DNA of 64,000 nucleotides from CADEEN01 sp040384625 (GTDB lineage: Bacteria; Pseudomonadota; Gammaproteobacteria; Burkholderiales; Burkholderiaceae_C): positions 1-64,000 of the forward strand of contig JAZKIW010000091.1 in assembly GCA_040384625.1 (NCBI GenBank), read 5' to 3'. The position numbers were made by a program, and so were the translations under genes. Of this stretch, positions 7,708-16,121 are shown in pieces (the stretch's first letter is position 1; each line of letters starts with the position of its first letter). Below the pieces are notes generated by a model that made no database searches, had not been told where the DNA came from, and worked only from the letters and a program-made list of their open reading frames with translations.

Positions 7708-10016
7708 ACAAGCAGGCCGAAACGCCGGTCATCGCCGCCGCGCTGCAGGCCGAAGCCCAGGCGGGCGTCGGCGTGAACCATGCCCACGAATCGGCGCACC
7801 TGCACGTCGCCGGTGAGGCCACCTACATCGACGACCTGCGCGAGCTCGAAGGTACCCTGCACGCCGCCCTCGGACTGTCGCCCGTTGCACACGGCAAGCT
7901 GGTCCGCATCGACGTCGAGCGTCTGCGCGCCGAGCCCGGCGTCGAGGCGGTGTTCACCGCCGCCGAACTGCCGGGCGTCAACGATTGCGCGCCGATCGTC
8001 AAGGGCGACGACCCGATCCTGGCCGAGGGCGAGGTGCATTACCTCGGCCAGCCGATGTTCGCGGTGATCGCCCGCGACCGTCGCGTCGCGCGCCGCGTCG
8101 CCGCTCGGGCCAAGGAGTTCGTCACCATCGAGCCGCTGCCTGCTCTGCTGACCGCGCGCGACGCGCATGCGGCGCAAAGCTATGTCGTGCCGCCGATGCA
8201 CCTGTCGCGCGGCGACGCCGCCGTGGCGATCGCCTTGGCGCCGCAGCGCTTCAAGGACAGCCTGTCGATCGGCGGCCAGGAGCAGTTCTACCTCGAAGGC
8301 CAGATCAGCTACGCCATCCCGCTCGAAGACGATGGCCTGCTGGTGCACTGCTCGACGCAGCACCCGAGCGAGATGCAGCACCTGGTGGCGCACGCGCTGC
8401 ACCTCAGCTCGAACCAGGTGCAAGTGCAGTGCCGGCGCATGGGCGGCGGTTTCGGCGGCAAGGAATCGCAGTCAGCATTGCCGGCCTGTGTCGCTGCACT
8501 CGCCGCGAAAAAACTCGACAAGCCCGTCAAGCTGCGCCTGGACCGCGACGACGATTTCATGGTCACCGGTCGGCGCCACGGCTTCGAGTTCGACTTCGAG
8601 GTCGGCTTCGACGAGGCCGGCCGGTTGTTAGGTGTCGAGATCGATCTGATCGCCAACGCCGGCTTCAGCGCCGACCTGAGCCCGCCCGTGATGACGCGCG
8701 CGATCTGCCACTTCGACAACGCCTACTGGCTGCCGCACGTGGCCCTGCACGGCTACTGCGCGCGCACCAACACGCAGAGCAACACGGCCTTTCGCGGCTT
8801 CGGCGGGCCGCAGGGCGCGATCGCCATCGAGTTCATCCTCGACAGCATCGCGCGGCGCTTGTGCAAGGACCCGCTGGACGTGCGCCGCGCCAACTACTAC
8901 CGCGTCGAAACCAACAACGTCACGCCCTACCTGCAGAAGGTCGAAGACAACATCCTCGAGCCGCTGACCGCGCAGCTGGAAACTACCAGCCGCTACCGCG
9001 AGCGCCGCGCTGAGATCGCAACCTTCAATGCCATCAGCCCGGTGCTCAAGCGCGGCATCGCCTTCACCCCCGTCAAGTTCGGCATCTCGTTCAACGTCAA
9101 CCACTTCAACCAGGCCGGCGCGCTGGTGCACGTGTACACCGACGGCTCGGTGCTGGTGAACCACGGCGGCACCGAGATGGGCCAGGGCGTGAACACCAAG
9201 GTGGCGCAGGTGGTGGCGCACGAGCTGCGGATTCCGCTGGCCTCCGTGCGCTGCACCGCCACCGACACGCAGAAGGTCGCCAACACCTCTGCCACTGCGG
9301 CCTCGACTGGCGCCGACCTGAACGGCAAGGCCGCGCAGGACGCGGCGCGCAAGATCCGCGCGCGCCTCGACGCGCTGGCCGACCAGCAGTTCGGCGGGCG
9401 GCGCGACACTCCGTTTTGCGAACTCGTCACCGCCGCCTACATCGCCCGTGTGCAGCTGTGGAGCGACGGCTTCTACGCCACGCCCGGCCTGAGCTGGGAC
9501 CGCGCGACGATGACCGGCAAGCCCTTCTTCTACTTCGCCTACGGCGCGGCGGTGAGCGAGGTGATCGTCGACACCCTGACCGGCGAGCACCGACTGCTGG
9601 CGGTGGACGTGCTGCACGACGTCGGCACCAGCCTCAACCCGGCCATCGATCTCGGCCAGGTCGAAGGCGCGTTCGTCCAGGGCTACGGCTGGCTGACGAT
9701 GGAAGAGTTGGTCTGGCACCCGAAGAGCGGCGCGCTGCTGACGCACGCGCCCAGCACCTACAAGATCCCGACCGCCAACGACACGCCGGTGCACTTCAAG
9801 GTCGCGCTGTACGACGCGCCGAACCCGGCCGACACGATCCACCGCAGCAAGGCCGTCGGTGAGCCGCCCCTGCTGCTGCCGTTCTCGGCCCTGCTCGCGA
9901 TCCGCGATGCGGTGGCGGCGGTGGGCGGGCACCGCATCGATCCGCCGCTGCGGGCGCCGGCGACGCCGGAGGCGGTGTTGGAGGCGGTGGAGGCGGTGGC
10001 CGCATCGGCGCGTTAG
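7704..10016 (+). CDS. xdhB: Xanthine dehydrogenase molybdopterin-binding subunit
   Basis: This 770-residue protein matches the usual XdhB length and has the aldehyde-oxidase/xanthine-dehydrogenase hammerhead domain. Molybdenum-cofactor signatures include GGQEQFYLEGQ, RRMGGGFGGKE, FRGFGGPQG, GGTEMGQGVNTKV and the catalytic Glu region KAVGEPPLLL near the C-terminus. It oxidises hypoxanthine/xanthine to urate together with XdhA. The maturation factor gene xdhC, often directly downstream, is absent here and the next 455 bp hold no clear gene. Confidence 0.95.
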   Translation: MNKQAETPVIAAALQAEAQAGVGVNHAHESAHLHVAGEATYIDDLRELEGTLHAALGLSPVAHGKLVRIDVERLRAEPGVEAVFTAAELPGVNDCAPIVKGDDPILAEGEVHYLGQPMFAVIARDRRVARRVAARAKEFVTIEPLPALLTARDAHAAQSYVVPPMHLSRGDAAVAIALAPQRFKDSLSIGGQEQFYLEGQISYAIPLEDDGLLVHCSTQHPSEMQHLVAHALHLSSNQVQVQCRRMGGGFGGKESQSALPACVAALAAKKLDKPVKLRLDRDDDFMVTGRRHGFEFDFEVGFDEAGRLLGVEIDLIANAGFSADLSPPVMTRAICHFDNAYWLPHVALHGYCARTNTQSNTAFRGFGGPQGAIAIEFILDSIARRLCKDPLDVRRANYYRVETNNVTPYLQKVEDNILEPLTAQLETTSRYRERRAEIATFNAISPVLKRGIAFTPVKFGISFNVNHFNQAGALVHVYTDGSVLVNHGGTEMGQGVNTKVAQVVAHELRIPLASVRCTATDTQKVANTSATAASTGADLNGKAAQDAARKIRARLDALADQQFGGRRDTPFCELVTAAYIARVQLWSDGFYATPGLSWDRATMTGKPFFYFAYGAAVSEVIVDTLTGEHRLLAVDVLHDVGTSLNPAIDLGQVEGAFVQGYGWLTMEELVWHPKSGALLTHAPSTYKIPTANDTPVHFKVALYDAPNPADTIHRSKAVGEPPLLLPFSALLAIRDAVAAVGGHRIDPPLRAPATPEAVLEAVEAVAASAR

Positions 10017-10471
10017 GGTGCTGCGGGTCTGCAACCGGCCATCAACGGTCATCGACGAACGGCAGCTTCCTGGCATCCCGATGCGTCCGCGAATGGGATC
10101 AACCGAACGCGGTGATGAGTAGGTAGGCACCTTCTGGGAGGCGACGCTCCTGAGCGATTGAGGGGTAGCACGCGGCTTGCGACCGTGCGGGTTCACCACC
10201 TCGGGAGCCTCGCTTTTGAGGCATCGGCCGACAGGCCCAACGGCCCCGTGCGTCGCCGACAAAGCGCTGCTAGACGGCCACCGGACGCTGCGCCTGCTAG
10301 ACGTGCAGCTGCCCGCCGCGGGCGACCAGCTGCTGCTGATGACGGTCGGCGGCAGTCTGCAGTGGGCTTCGACAGCCTAGTCTTCCTCGACTAGCCCCCG
10401 GCTTTCAGTACAGCCTGGGGCTGCCGGGCAGTACCTTGGCCCTGACGGCGCTGAACGACGCCTCGCGTCGG
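10017..10471. other. Intergenic region without a convincing gene
   Basis: A 67-codon frame at 10177-10380 (+) has an ATG, but its composition is arginine/leucine-rich and I recognise no family; it may be a decayed gene end. Just after it lies an inverted repeat, CTAGTC (10377-10382) and GACTAG (10389-10394) with a 6-nt loop. A looser AGCCCC/GGGGCT pair follows at about 10393-10424. These could act as a terminator between the convergent xdhB and PEP-CTERM genes, although no T-tract is present. Confidence 0.4.
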
Positions 10472-11179
10472 TCAGGCGACTGCGTGCGCCTGGGCCCGTC
10501 GCCTGAACTGCGCTGCACCGGCGGCGAAGGCCGCCAGGACCAGCAAGGACAGCGAGCCCGGTTCCGGCACGGCGTTCGTGTTCACCGCCGTGGCGTTGAC
10601 AGCGAACGAGTTGATGGTGCTCGACGCCTGACTGGGCGGAACAGCGGCCGCGCCAGTGTTGTCGGCGAAGGCGCCGGCATAAGTGGCCAGGCCCGTCGGC
10701 ACGACCGCAGGAAAACCGGCCAGCCAGTCGATATAGCTGGTGCTCGACCCCTGCGAGGTGCCATAGGCGACCAGGAAGTAGGTCGTCAGTGGCTGGAGGA
10801 CGAAGTCCGCGTCCGGCAACAGGGTGTAGTTCTGGGTGCCCACCGAGAACGCAGGGATGGTGAAGTTGACCAGCGCCGTGCCCGTCGGGGCGCCAGCCGA
10901 TTCGCCGAAGAGGGCGGCCCCGATTGTCTCGGTCGTGTCCGACACGGCCAGGCGCAACACCACACTGCCCAACAGGTAGGCGTCCGCGCCCGCCATGGTG
11001 AAGCCGATGGCCTTCGAGCGCTTGAGGTTGCCCACCAGGGTGGAGGCACTCTGGTCGTTGCCGTCGAGGTTCGAGATGACCACCTCCGCGCTGGCGGACC
11101 CCCAACCGAAGGTCGCTGCCAGGAGCGTGGCCGCCAGGGCCTGGCAAGCCATGAAACGAAGCTGACGAACTGGATTCAA
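10472..11179 (-). CDS. PEP-CTERM sorting domain-containing exported protein
   Basis: The product has a signal peptide (about residues 1-31, ending near GWGSASA) and a beta-rich middle resembling the choice-of-anchor type domains found in many exosortase substrates. It ends in a textbook PEP-CTERM tail: VPEPGSLSLL, a hydrophobic segment, then the basic RRRAQ. Exosortases cleave such tails during delivery to the cell surface. I take TTG at 11179 as start: it sits just after GGAGAA and gives a basic N-region (NPVRQLRF). ATG at 11152 is the alternative. The exosortase fusion at 23444 lies 12 kb away and may or may not process it. Confidence 0.85.
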   Translation of the reverse strand: MNPVRQLRFMACQALAATLLAATFGWGSASAEVVISNLDGNDQSASTLVGNLKRSKAIGFTMAGADAYLLGSVVLRLAVSDTTETIGAALFGESAGAPTGTALVNFTIPAFSVGTQNYTLLPDADFVLQPLTTYFLVAYGTSQGSSTSYIDWLAGFPAVVPTGLATYAGAFADNTGAAAVPPSQASSTINSFAVNATAVNTNAVPEPGSLSLLVLAAFAAGAAQFRRRAQAHAVA

Positions 11180-11630
11180 GGGGTTCTCCGGTGGAGTGAG
11201 GCGGCAACCCGGGCCTAAGCGCAATTTCCAGGCCCGCGGCACGCCAGGTGCTGCGCGAGGGCGGCCCCGGGCGCCACCTGCTGGGCGCGGCGCATGTCCT
11301 TCGCCTCGGTGCCGGCCTGCCGTGGCGGGTGGCGCATCACCCCCAAGCCAGGGGGCTCGCACCGGTCCCGCAACCAGGGTCTCACTGCCAGGCGCCGCGA
11401 CCTGTAACGCCGATCGACACCGGGATGACCCGCAACTCCAGCGCAGGAGCTGCCCCTTTAAACGCCGGTGTGCGGTGGGCAGATCAACGGGGTTCCATGC
11501 CGGAAGTTGGTCGAGACCGGACCGCCACCAACGGGGCTTCCACCGCCGGATGCGTCATCCGTCGCTGACCACGTCCTCGGTTCCCGACTGAAGCCATCAC
11601 GATCCCGATTGATACATGGGCACATGACGC
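11180..11630. other. Intergenic region upstream of the PEP-CTERM gene
   Basis: About 450 bp separate the PEP-CTERM gene start from the 3-prime end of the MarR gene. Open frames here are short, arginine-rich and unlike any family I know. Apart from the possible sigma-54 element near 11221-11236 I see nothing definite. Confidence 0.4.
11221..11236 (-). promoter_or_regulatory. Possible sigma-54 promoter of the PEP-CTERM gene
   Basis: On the minus strand the sequence GGGCCT-5 nt-TTGCG places GG and GC exactly 10 nt apart, the hallmark of a -24/-12 element (consensus TGGCAC-5 nt-TTGCA). The -24 half is weak and the -12 half is good. Transcription would begin about 30 nt before the TTG start. A similar element precedes the exosortase locus at 23033. 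Confidence 0.35.
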
Positions 11631-12140
11631 TCAAGACGCAGTGCCAACCGAGTCCTGCGCCAAGTTGTCGATCATCACGAGCAGTGCTCGGCGCGTGGTC
11701 GCAATGTCCGCCGCCGACAAGCCTTGCGTGGCCACTGCGTTCACGTGCTCCGCCAGTGGAACCAACAACTTCTTGAGCCGCTTGCCGAGGGGACTCAGAA
11801 AGACGTAGACGTTCTTGCGGTTGTCAGGCAACTGCTTGAGCGTGACGTAGCCCAGCGACTCCATAGCGCGCAAGGCGACGAAGGTGGTCGGTTCCATCAC
11901 GCCGGCCTCGACGCTCAGTTCGCGTTTGGTGATGCCGTCCTTCTCCCACAGAATGCGCAGGAACGCCCAGTGGCCCATCTGCACGTCGTACGTGGCCAAT
12001 CGGGCCTGCAGTGCCCGCAGAAAGCCCCTCGTCGCATCCTTCACTAGGTGCGCCATTCGGTCGTTCGGGACCGCTTCGTGCCAGTGCCGAAGCACGCGGC
12101 GCGCGATCTCTGCCTCTCTGGTTGCGGTGGTCTTGGCCAC
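11631..12140 (-). CDS. MarR family transcriptional regulator
   Basis: This 169-residue protein has a MarR winged-helix fold. A helix-rich N-terminus is followed by WAFLRILWEKDGITKRELS, the recognition region EAGVMEPTTFVALRAMES, and the wing LKQLPDNRKNVYVFLSPLG. It starts at a GTG (12140) and is divergent from the hemerythrin/phthalate-type operon, so it most likely represses that operon until an aromatic ligand binds. An inverted repeat overlapping the divergent promoter (12241-12268) is a candidate operator. Confidence 0.87.
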   Translation of the reverse strand: MAKTTATREAEIARRVLRHWHEAVPNDRMAHLVKDATRGFLRALQARLATYDVQMGHWAFLRILWEKDGITKRELSVEAGVMEPTTFVALRAMESLGYVTLKQLPDNRKNVYVFLSPLGKRLKKLLVPLAEHVNAVATQGLSAADIATTRRALLVMIDNLAQDSVGTAS

Positions 12141-12240
12141 TTAGACAGCCTTTAACGGAGGTGGCGAAGCAGACATCTTCTCAGACGCCTTTGGCCACTT
12201 GGAGTCGCGGCCCTGCTGGTGCCATGCGGGCGAGGGTTTA

Positions 12241-12285
12241 CCAGGAGTGTCAACACTTGTTCTCCTGGAGGCGGATCAATATACT
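12241..12285 (+). promoter_or_regulatory. Promoter of the hemerythrin/phthalate-type operon with candidate MarR operator
   Basis: A good sigma-70 pair is visible: TTGTTC (12257-12262), 17-bp spacer, TATACT (12280-12285). The -35 lies inside nested dyads, CCAGGAG/CTCCTGG (12241-12247 and 12262-12268) and AGTGT-CA-ACACT (12246-12257). A MarR dimer bound there would block RNA polymerase. The surrounding 60 bp are AT-richer than the neighbours. Confidence 0.55.
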
Positions 12286-12334
12286 TAGGACACTAATAAT
12301 ATAGCGCATCAAGTGCAGATGTACCGCCCTCGAT

Positions 12335-12784
12335 ATGAAAACGTTCGCCTGGCATGACGGCATGCTCCTCGGATACACACCTATGGATGCCGTGCACGAG
12401 GAGTTCGTGCTGCAGATCGACGTGCTGCTGCGGGCGCCGGCCCCTGCGATCCTGGACGAGCTCGATGCGTTGGCAGTCCATGCTCGTGAGCACTTCAGGG
12501 TCGAGGAGGCCTGGATGGCCGCAACGGACTTCCCCGCGCGCGCGTGCCACGCTGCGGAGCACGCGGCCGTGATGACGTCCATAGAGGGCGTGCGAGAGCG
12601 CGTCGCCGCGGGCGAGTCCGAGGCCGCACGCCGGCTGGGGCGTGCGCTCGCCGACTGGTTCCCGGGCCACGCCGACTACCTCGACGCGCCGCTGGCCCAG
12701 TGGATGTGCAAGCGGCGCTTGGGCGGCACGCCGGTCGTCGTGCGCCGCCAAATTCCCGCATCGGATCCCGTGGTCAACGCCTGA
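12335..12784 (+). CDS. Hemerythrin domain protein
   Basis: This 149-residue cytoplasmic four-helix protein has a full set of candidate diiron ligands: H21, H49, H53 with E57, the HxxxH pair H72/H76, and HxxxxD at H112/D117. Bacterial hemerythrins bind O2 or sense iron/oxygen. It is the first gene after the MarR-controlled promoter and ends 36 bp before the Rieske oxygenase, so it is probably co-transcribed with the aromatic pathway. A role supplying or sensing O2 for the dioxygenase is inference. Confidence 0.8.
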   Translation: MKTFAWHDGMLLGYTPMDAVHEEFVLQIDVLLRAPAPAILDELDALAVHAREHFRVEEAWMAATDFPARACHAAEHAAVMTSIEGVRERVAAGESEAARRLGRALADWFPGHADYLDAPLAQWMCKRRLGGTPVVVRRQIPASDPVVNA

Positions 12785-12820
12785 CCGCGGCCCTTTCCCC
12801 AATCAGCCAACGAGAGTGCT

Positions 12821-14140
12821 ATGTTGACCAGTGAAGAGAACGAACTGCTGTGCCGCGTCGAGGGCGACGCCCCGATGGGCCGGCTGATGCGGCGCCACTG
12901 GACGCCGGTGTGCCTGATCGAGGAAGTGAGCGAGCCCGATGGCACACCTGTCAAGGCGCGCGTATTCGGAGAGAACCTGGTCGTGTTCCGCGACAGCGAC
13001 GGACGCGTCGGCGTTCTCGACGAGGCCTGCCCCCACCGCGGTGCGTCGCTCGCGTTGGGCCGCAACGAGGAAGGCGGCTTGCGCTGCCTGTACCACGGCT
13101 GGAAGATGGACGCTGAGGGCAACGTCCTCGAGATGGCATCTGAGCCCGCCGCCAGCGGCATGGTCGATAAGGTCAAGCACCGGGCCTTTCCGACGCAGGA
13201 GTGGGGCGGTATGGTGTGGGCTTGGTTCGGCCCGGCCGACGTGATGCCCGCATTCCGACCGCCGGCCTGGGCGCCCACCGCCGACACCCGCGTCGCCATT
13301 GCCAAGGTGCTACTGCCTTGCAACTGGGCCCAGATCCTCGAAGGCGCCATCGACTCCGCGCACAGCTCGAGCCTGCATTCGTCGGACATGGTCCCTGCCC
13401 GCGTCGACAGCGCCAAGGCCACCGCCAACACCTGGCTGCGCCCGTCGACCGACAAGGCCCCACGCATGCAGGTGCAGCGCACCGGATACGGGTTCCGTTA
13501 CGCCGCGCTGCGCCGACCAATCCAGAACGCCGCCACCCACGAGTACGTTCGCTCGACCGTCTTCGTCGCGCCGGCCACGGCCCTGATCCCGCCGAACAAC
13601 CTGTACAACGTGGCCAACATCAACGTGCCGATGGACGACACGAACACGGCTTTCTACTTCATCGCCTGGGGCCACGCCGCGCAGACGCCGGAAACCGAGA
13701 CCTGGCGCAAGTTCCTGCGCCAGACCGTGGGGGTGGATGTTGACCAAGACTACCGCCCTCTGCGCACGCTCGAGAACAAGTTCTGGCAGGACCGGCAGGC
13801 GATGAAGGCCGGCAACTTCACCGGCATCACAGGCTTCCCGAACCAGGACGTGGCGATGTGGCTGACGATGGGTCCGATCGCCGACCGGACTAACGACCGG
13901 CTCGGTGCCAGCGACCTGGCGATCGTCGAGTTTCGGCGCCAGATGCTCGACGCCGTCAAGGCGTTCCAGCAGGGCGCGCCCGCCATCGGCACCGGCGACG
14001 AGGCCGTTACTCCCGCGGTGTGCTCGTTCCAGGCCATCGTGCCCAAGACGACCGACTGGCGCGCGTATGAGACGCACTACGTCTGGCAGGACGGAGTCGA
14101 TCATCCGGCGCTCGAGCCGTCCTATTCGGTGAATCCATGA
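12821..14140 (+). CDS. Rieske aromatic-ring dioxygenase, phthalate 4,5-dioxygenase-like oxygenase
   Basis: This 439-residue protein has an N-terminal Rieske centre (C70-P-H72 and C89-L-Y-H92) and a mononuclear-iron domain with N168, D178, H181 and H186 (motif GAIDSAHSSSLHSSD). Length and organisation match phthalate 4,5-dioxygenase oxygenases (OphA2/Pht3), which dihydroxylate phthalate using electrons from a one-component reductase such as the one encoded at 16122. The 4,5-dihydroxyphthalate decarboxylase-like and dihydrodiol-dehydrogenase-like genes nearby support that substrate class, but a related aromatic acid is possible. It overlaps the next gene by 4 nt. Confidence 0.85.
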   Translation: MLTSEENELLCRVEGDAPMGRLMRRHWTPVCLIEEVSEPDGTPVKARVFGENLVVFRDSDGRVGVLDEACPHRGASLALGRNEEGGLRCLYHGWKMDAEGNVLEMASEPAASGMVDKVKHRAFPTQEWGGMVWAWFGPADVMPAFRPPAWAPTADTRVAIAKVLLPCNWAQILEGAIDSAHSSSLHSSDMVPARVDSAKATANTWLRPSTDKAPRMQVQRTGYGFRYAALRRPIQNAATHEYVRSTVFVAPATALIPPNNLYNVANINVPMDDTNTAFYFIAWGHAAQTPETETWRKFLRQTVGVDVDQDYRPLRTLENKFWQDRQAMKAGNFTGITGFPNQDVAMWLTMGPIADRTNDRLGASDLAIVEFRRQMLDAVKAFQQGAPAIGTGDEAVTPAVCSFQAIVPKTTDWRAYETHYVWQDGVDHPALEPSYSVNP

Positions 14141-15126
14141 GCAAGCTGCAACTCTCGGTCGCCATGGGCGACTACGACCGCACCCGCGCCCTGTTCGACG
14201 GCCGGGTGCAGATCGACGGTGTCGACCCGGTCTACATGCTGCTGAACCCGGAGGAGATGTTCTTCCGCTCGATGCGCAGCATGGACTTCGACATCACCGA
14301 GCTGTCGTTTTCGAGTTATCTCGTCAAGCACTCGCGCGGCGAGTGCCCGTACATCGCGGTGCCGGTGTTCTTGTCGCGCGCATTTCGGCATACCTCGATC
14401 TACGTGCGCAAGGACCGCATCAAGCGCCCCGAGGACCTGAAAGGCAAGCGCATCGGCCTTCCCGAGTACCAGCTCACCGCCAATGTCTGGGCGCGCGGGG
14501 TCCTGGAGGACGACTTCGGCGTCAAGCCATCCGACGTGACCTGGGTGCGCGGCGGCATCGATACGCCCGGGCGACCCGAGAAGATCAAGCTCCAGCTGCC
14601 TCCGGACGTGCGCATCGAGTCGGCGCCTGAAGGCACGACGATTTCCGAGCTGCTCGACCGGGGCGAGATCGACGGCTTCATCGGGCCGCGCCCGCCGAGT
14701 CGGCATGTGCTGAAGAATCCCAATGTCGGCTGGCTCTTCGACGACCCGACGGCGGTCGCGAAGGACTACTACCGCCGCACCGGCGTGTTCCCGATCATGC
14801 ATGTGGCCGCCATCCGCAAGGAGCTTGCCGAGCGCCATCCCTGGCTGCCCGGTGCCGTGCTCAAGGCCTTCACGCAGGCCAAGGCCGCGGCGCTGGAGCT
14901 GTTGGGCGACACGTCGGCCACCAAGGTGACGCTGCCCTTCGTCGAAGAACAGCTGAAGGCGGCGCGCGAGACGATGGGTGAGGACTACTGGTCCTACGGC
15001 GTAGCGCCGGCACGCAAGACCCTCGAGGCCTTCACACGCCATCACCACTCGCAGGGCCTCTCTTCAAGACTCGTGCCCGTTGAAGAGCTGTTCCACCCCG
15101 CCACCTACGAAACCTACAGCATCTGA
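14137..15126 (+). CDS. 4,5-dihydroxyphthalate decarboxylase-like protein
   Basis: This 329-residue protein begins MSKLQLSVAMGDYDRTRALF and has the periplasmic-binding-protein type fold without a signal peptide, as in the 4,5-dihydroxyphthalate decarboxylases Pht5/OphC. The block RFRHTSIYVRKD-like (here FRHTSIYVRKDRIKRPEDL) is typical. It would remove one carboxyl group to give protocatechuate. Operon position directly after the oxygenase (4-nt overlap) fits. Some members of this family are annotated only as ABC-type substrate-binding proteins, so catalysis is inferred from context. Confidence 0.78.
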   Translation: MSKLQLSVAMGDYDRTRALFDGRVQIDGVDPVYMLLNPEEMFFRSMRSMDFDITELSFSSYLVKHSRGECPYIAVPVFLSRAFRHTSIYVRKDRIKRPEDLKGKRIGLPEYQLTANVWARGVLEDDFGVKPSDVTWVRGGIDTPGRPEKIKLQLPPDVRIESAPEGTTISELLDRGEIDGFIGPRPPSRHVLKNPNVGWLFDDPTAVAKDYYRRTGVFPIMHVAAIRKELAERHPWLPGAVLKAFTQAKAAALELLGDTSATKVTLPFVEEQLKAARETMGEDYWSYGVAPARKTLEAFTRHHHSQGLSSRLVPVEELFHPATYETYSI

Positions 15127-15139
15127 CCAGGAGACTCTC

Positions 15140-16114
15140 TTGAATCGTTTGACCTTCCTCCAATCCGTCGCGCTCGCCGCCGCCGGCCTCACACTGCCTG
15201 GCGTGGCACAGGCCCAGGCTTTCCCATCCAAGCCGGTCAAGCTGGTCGTCCCGTATGCCCCGGGCGGTTTGCCCGACACCGTCGCGCGCCTGATCGCTCA
15301 GCGCATCCAGGGCCCGCTGGGGCAACCCGTGGTCGTGGAGAACAAGCCGGGGGCCGGCGGTGCCGTGTCGGCGGCTGCCATTGCGCAATCACCCGCAGAC
15401 GGCCACACCCTGCTTGTCACCGACGGCCCGATGCTGGCGATCGCGCCGCTGGTAACGCAGAAGATGAGCTACGACCCGATCAAGGACTTCGTGCCGGTAT
15501 CGCTGGTGGGTACCGCGCCCTTGTTCCTGGCCGTCAACGCGAACGTAAAGGCCAATACGCTGGACGAGTTCATCGCACTGGCCAAGTCCAAGCCCGGCGC
15601 CCTGAACTACGGCTCGGCGGGCATCGGCAGCATTCACCACCTGACGGCCGAGGCGATGAAGGATGGCCTGGGCGTCTTCATTACGCACATCCCGTTCCGG
15701 GGCAGCGGCGCCTCGGTACCGGCCTTGATCGGCGGTCAAGTCGACATGGTGTTCGCGTCGCCGCCGGCGTTGATGGGGTTTGTCAAGTCGGGCCAGGCCA
15801 AGCTGATCGCCATCAACTCGACCAAACGCTCGGACCTGGCGCCCAACGTGCCGGCGCTAGGCGAGAAGATCCCGGGCTTCGACTTCGCCTTCAACGTGGT
15901 CGTTCTGGCTCGCACCGGCACGCCGCCCGAGGTGGTCAATCGCCTCAGCGCCGAGATCGCCAAGGCGGTCAAGGCACCGGACGCCGTGGAGCCGCTGCGC
16001 GTCGCTGGGGTTGACCCGGTCGGCGGCACACCCGAACAACTGGCCGCAGCGATGCGCAGCGAAGCCGACCGCGTGGCCAAGGCCGCCAAGCGAGCCGGTC
16101 TGAAGGCCGAGTGA
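15140..16114 (+). CDS. Bug/TctC family periplasmic solute-binding protein
   Basis: This 324-residue protein starts at TTG 15140, 7 nt after an AGGAGA ribosome site. A signal peptide spans residues 1-26 (ending GVAQAQA), and the mature part begins FPSKPVKLVVPYAPGG, the signature of Bug (TctC) proteins of Burkholderiales. These capture carboxylates in the periplasm. No TctA/TctB membrane partners are nearby, so it is one of the many orphan Bug proteins. In this operon it presumably binds the aromatic acid that the pathway degrades. Confidence 0.88.
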   Translation: MNRLTFLQSVALAAAGLTLPGVAQAQAFPSKPVKLVVPYAPGGLPDTVARLIAQRIQGPLGQPVVVENKPGAGGAVSAAAIAQSPADGHTLLVTDGPMLAIAPLVTQKMSYDPIKDFVPVSLVGTAPLFLAVNANVKANTLDEFIALAKSKPGALNYGSAGIGSIHHLTAEAMKDGLGVFITHIPFRGSGASVPALIGGQVDMVFASPPALMGFVKSGQAKLIAINSTKRSDLAPNVPALGEKIPGFDFAFNVVVLARTGTPPEVVNRLSAEIAKAVKAPDAVEPLRVAGVDPVGGTPEQLAAAMRSEADRVAKAAKRAGLKAE

Positions 16115-16121
16115 GGGCTTC

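Noticed and set aside
8628..10262. A 544-codon open frame on the minus strand
   Set aside because: It mirrors xdhB, has no recognisable domain and is Arg/Ala/Val-rich.
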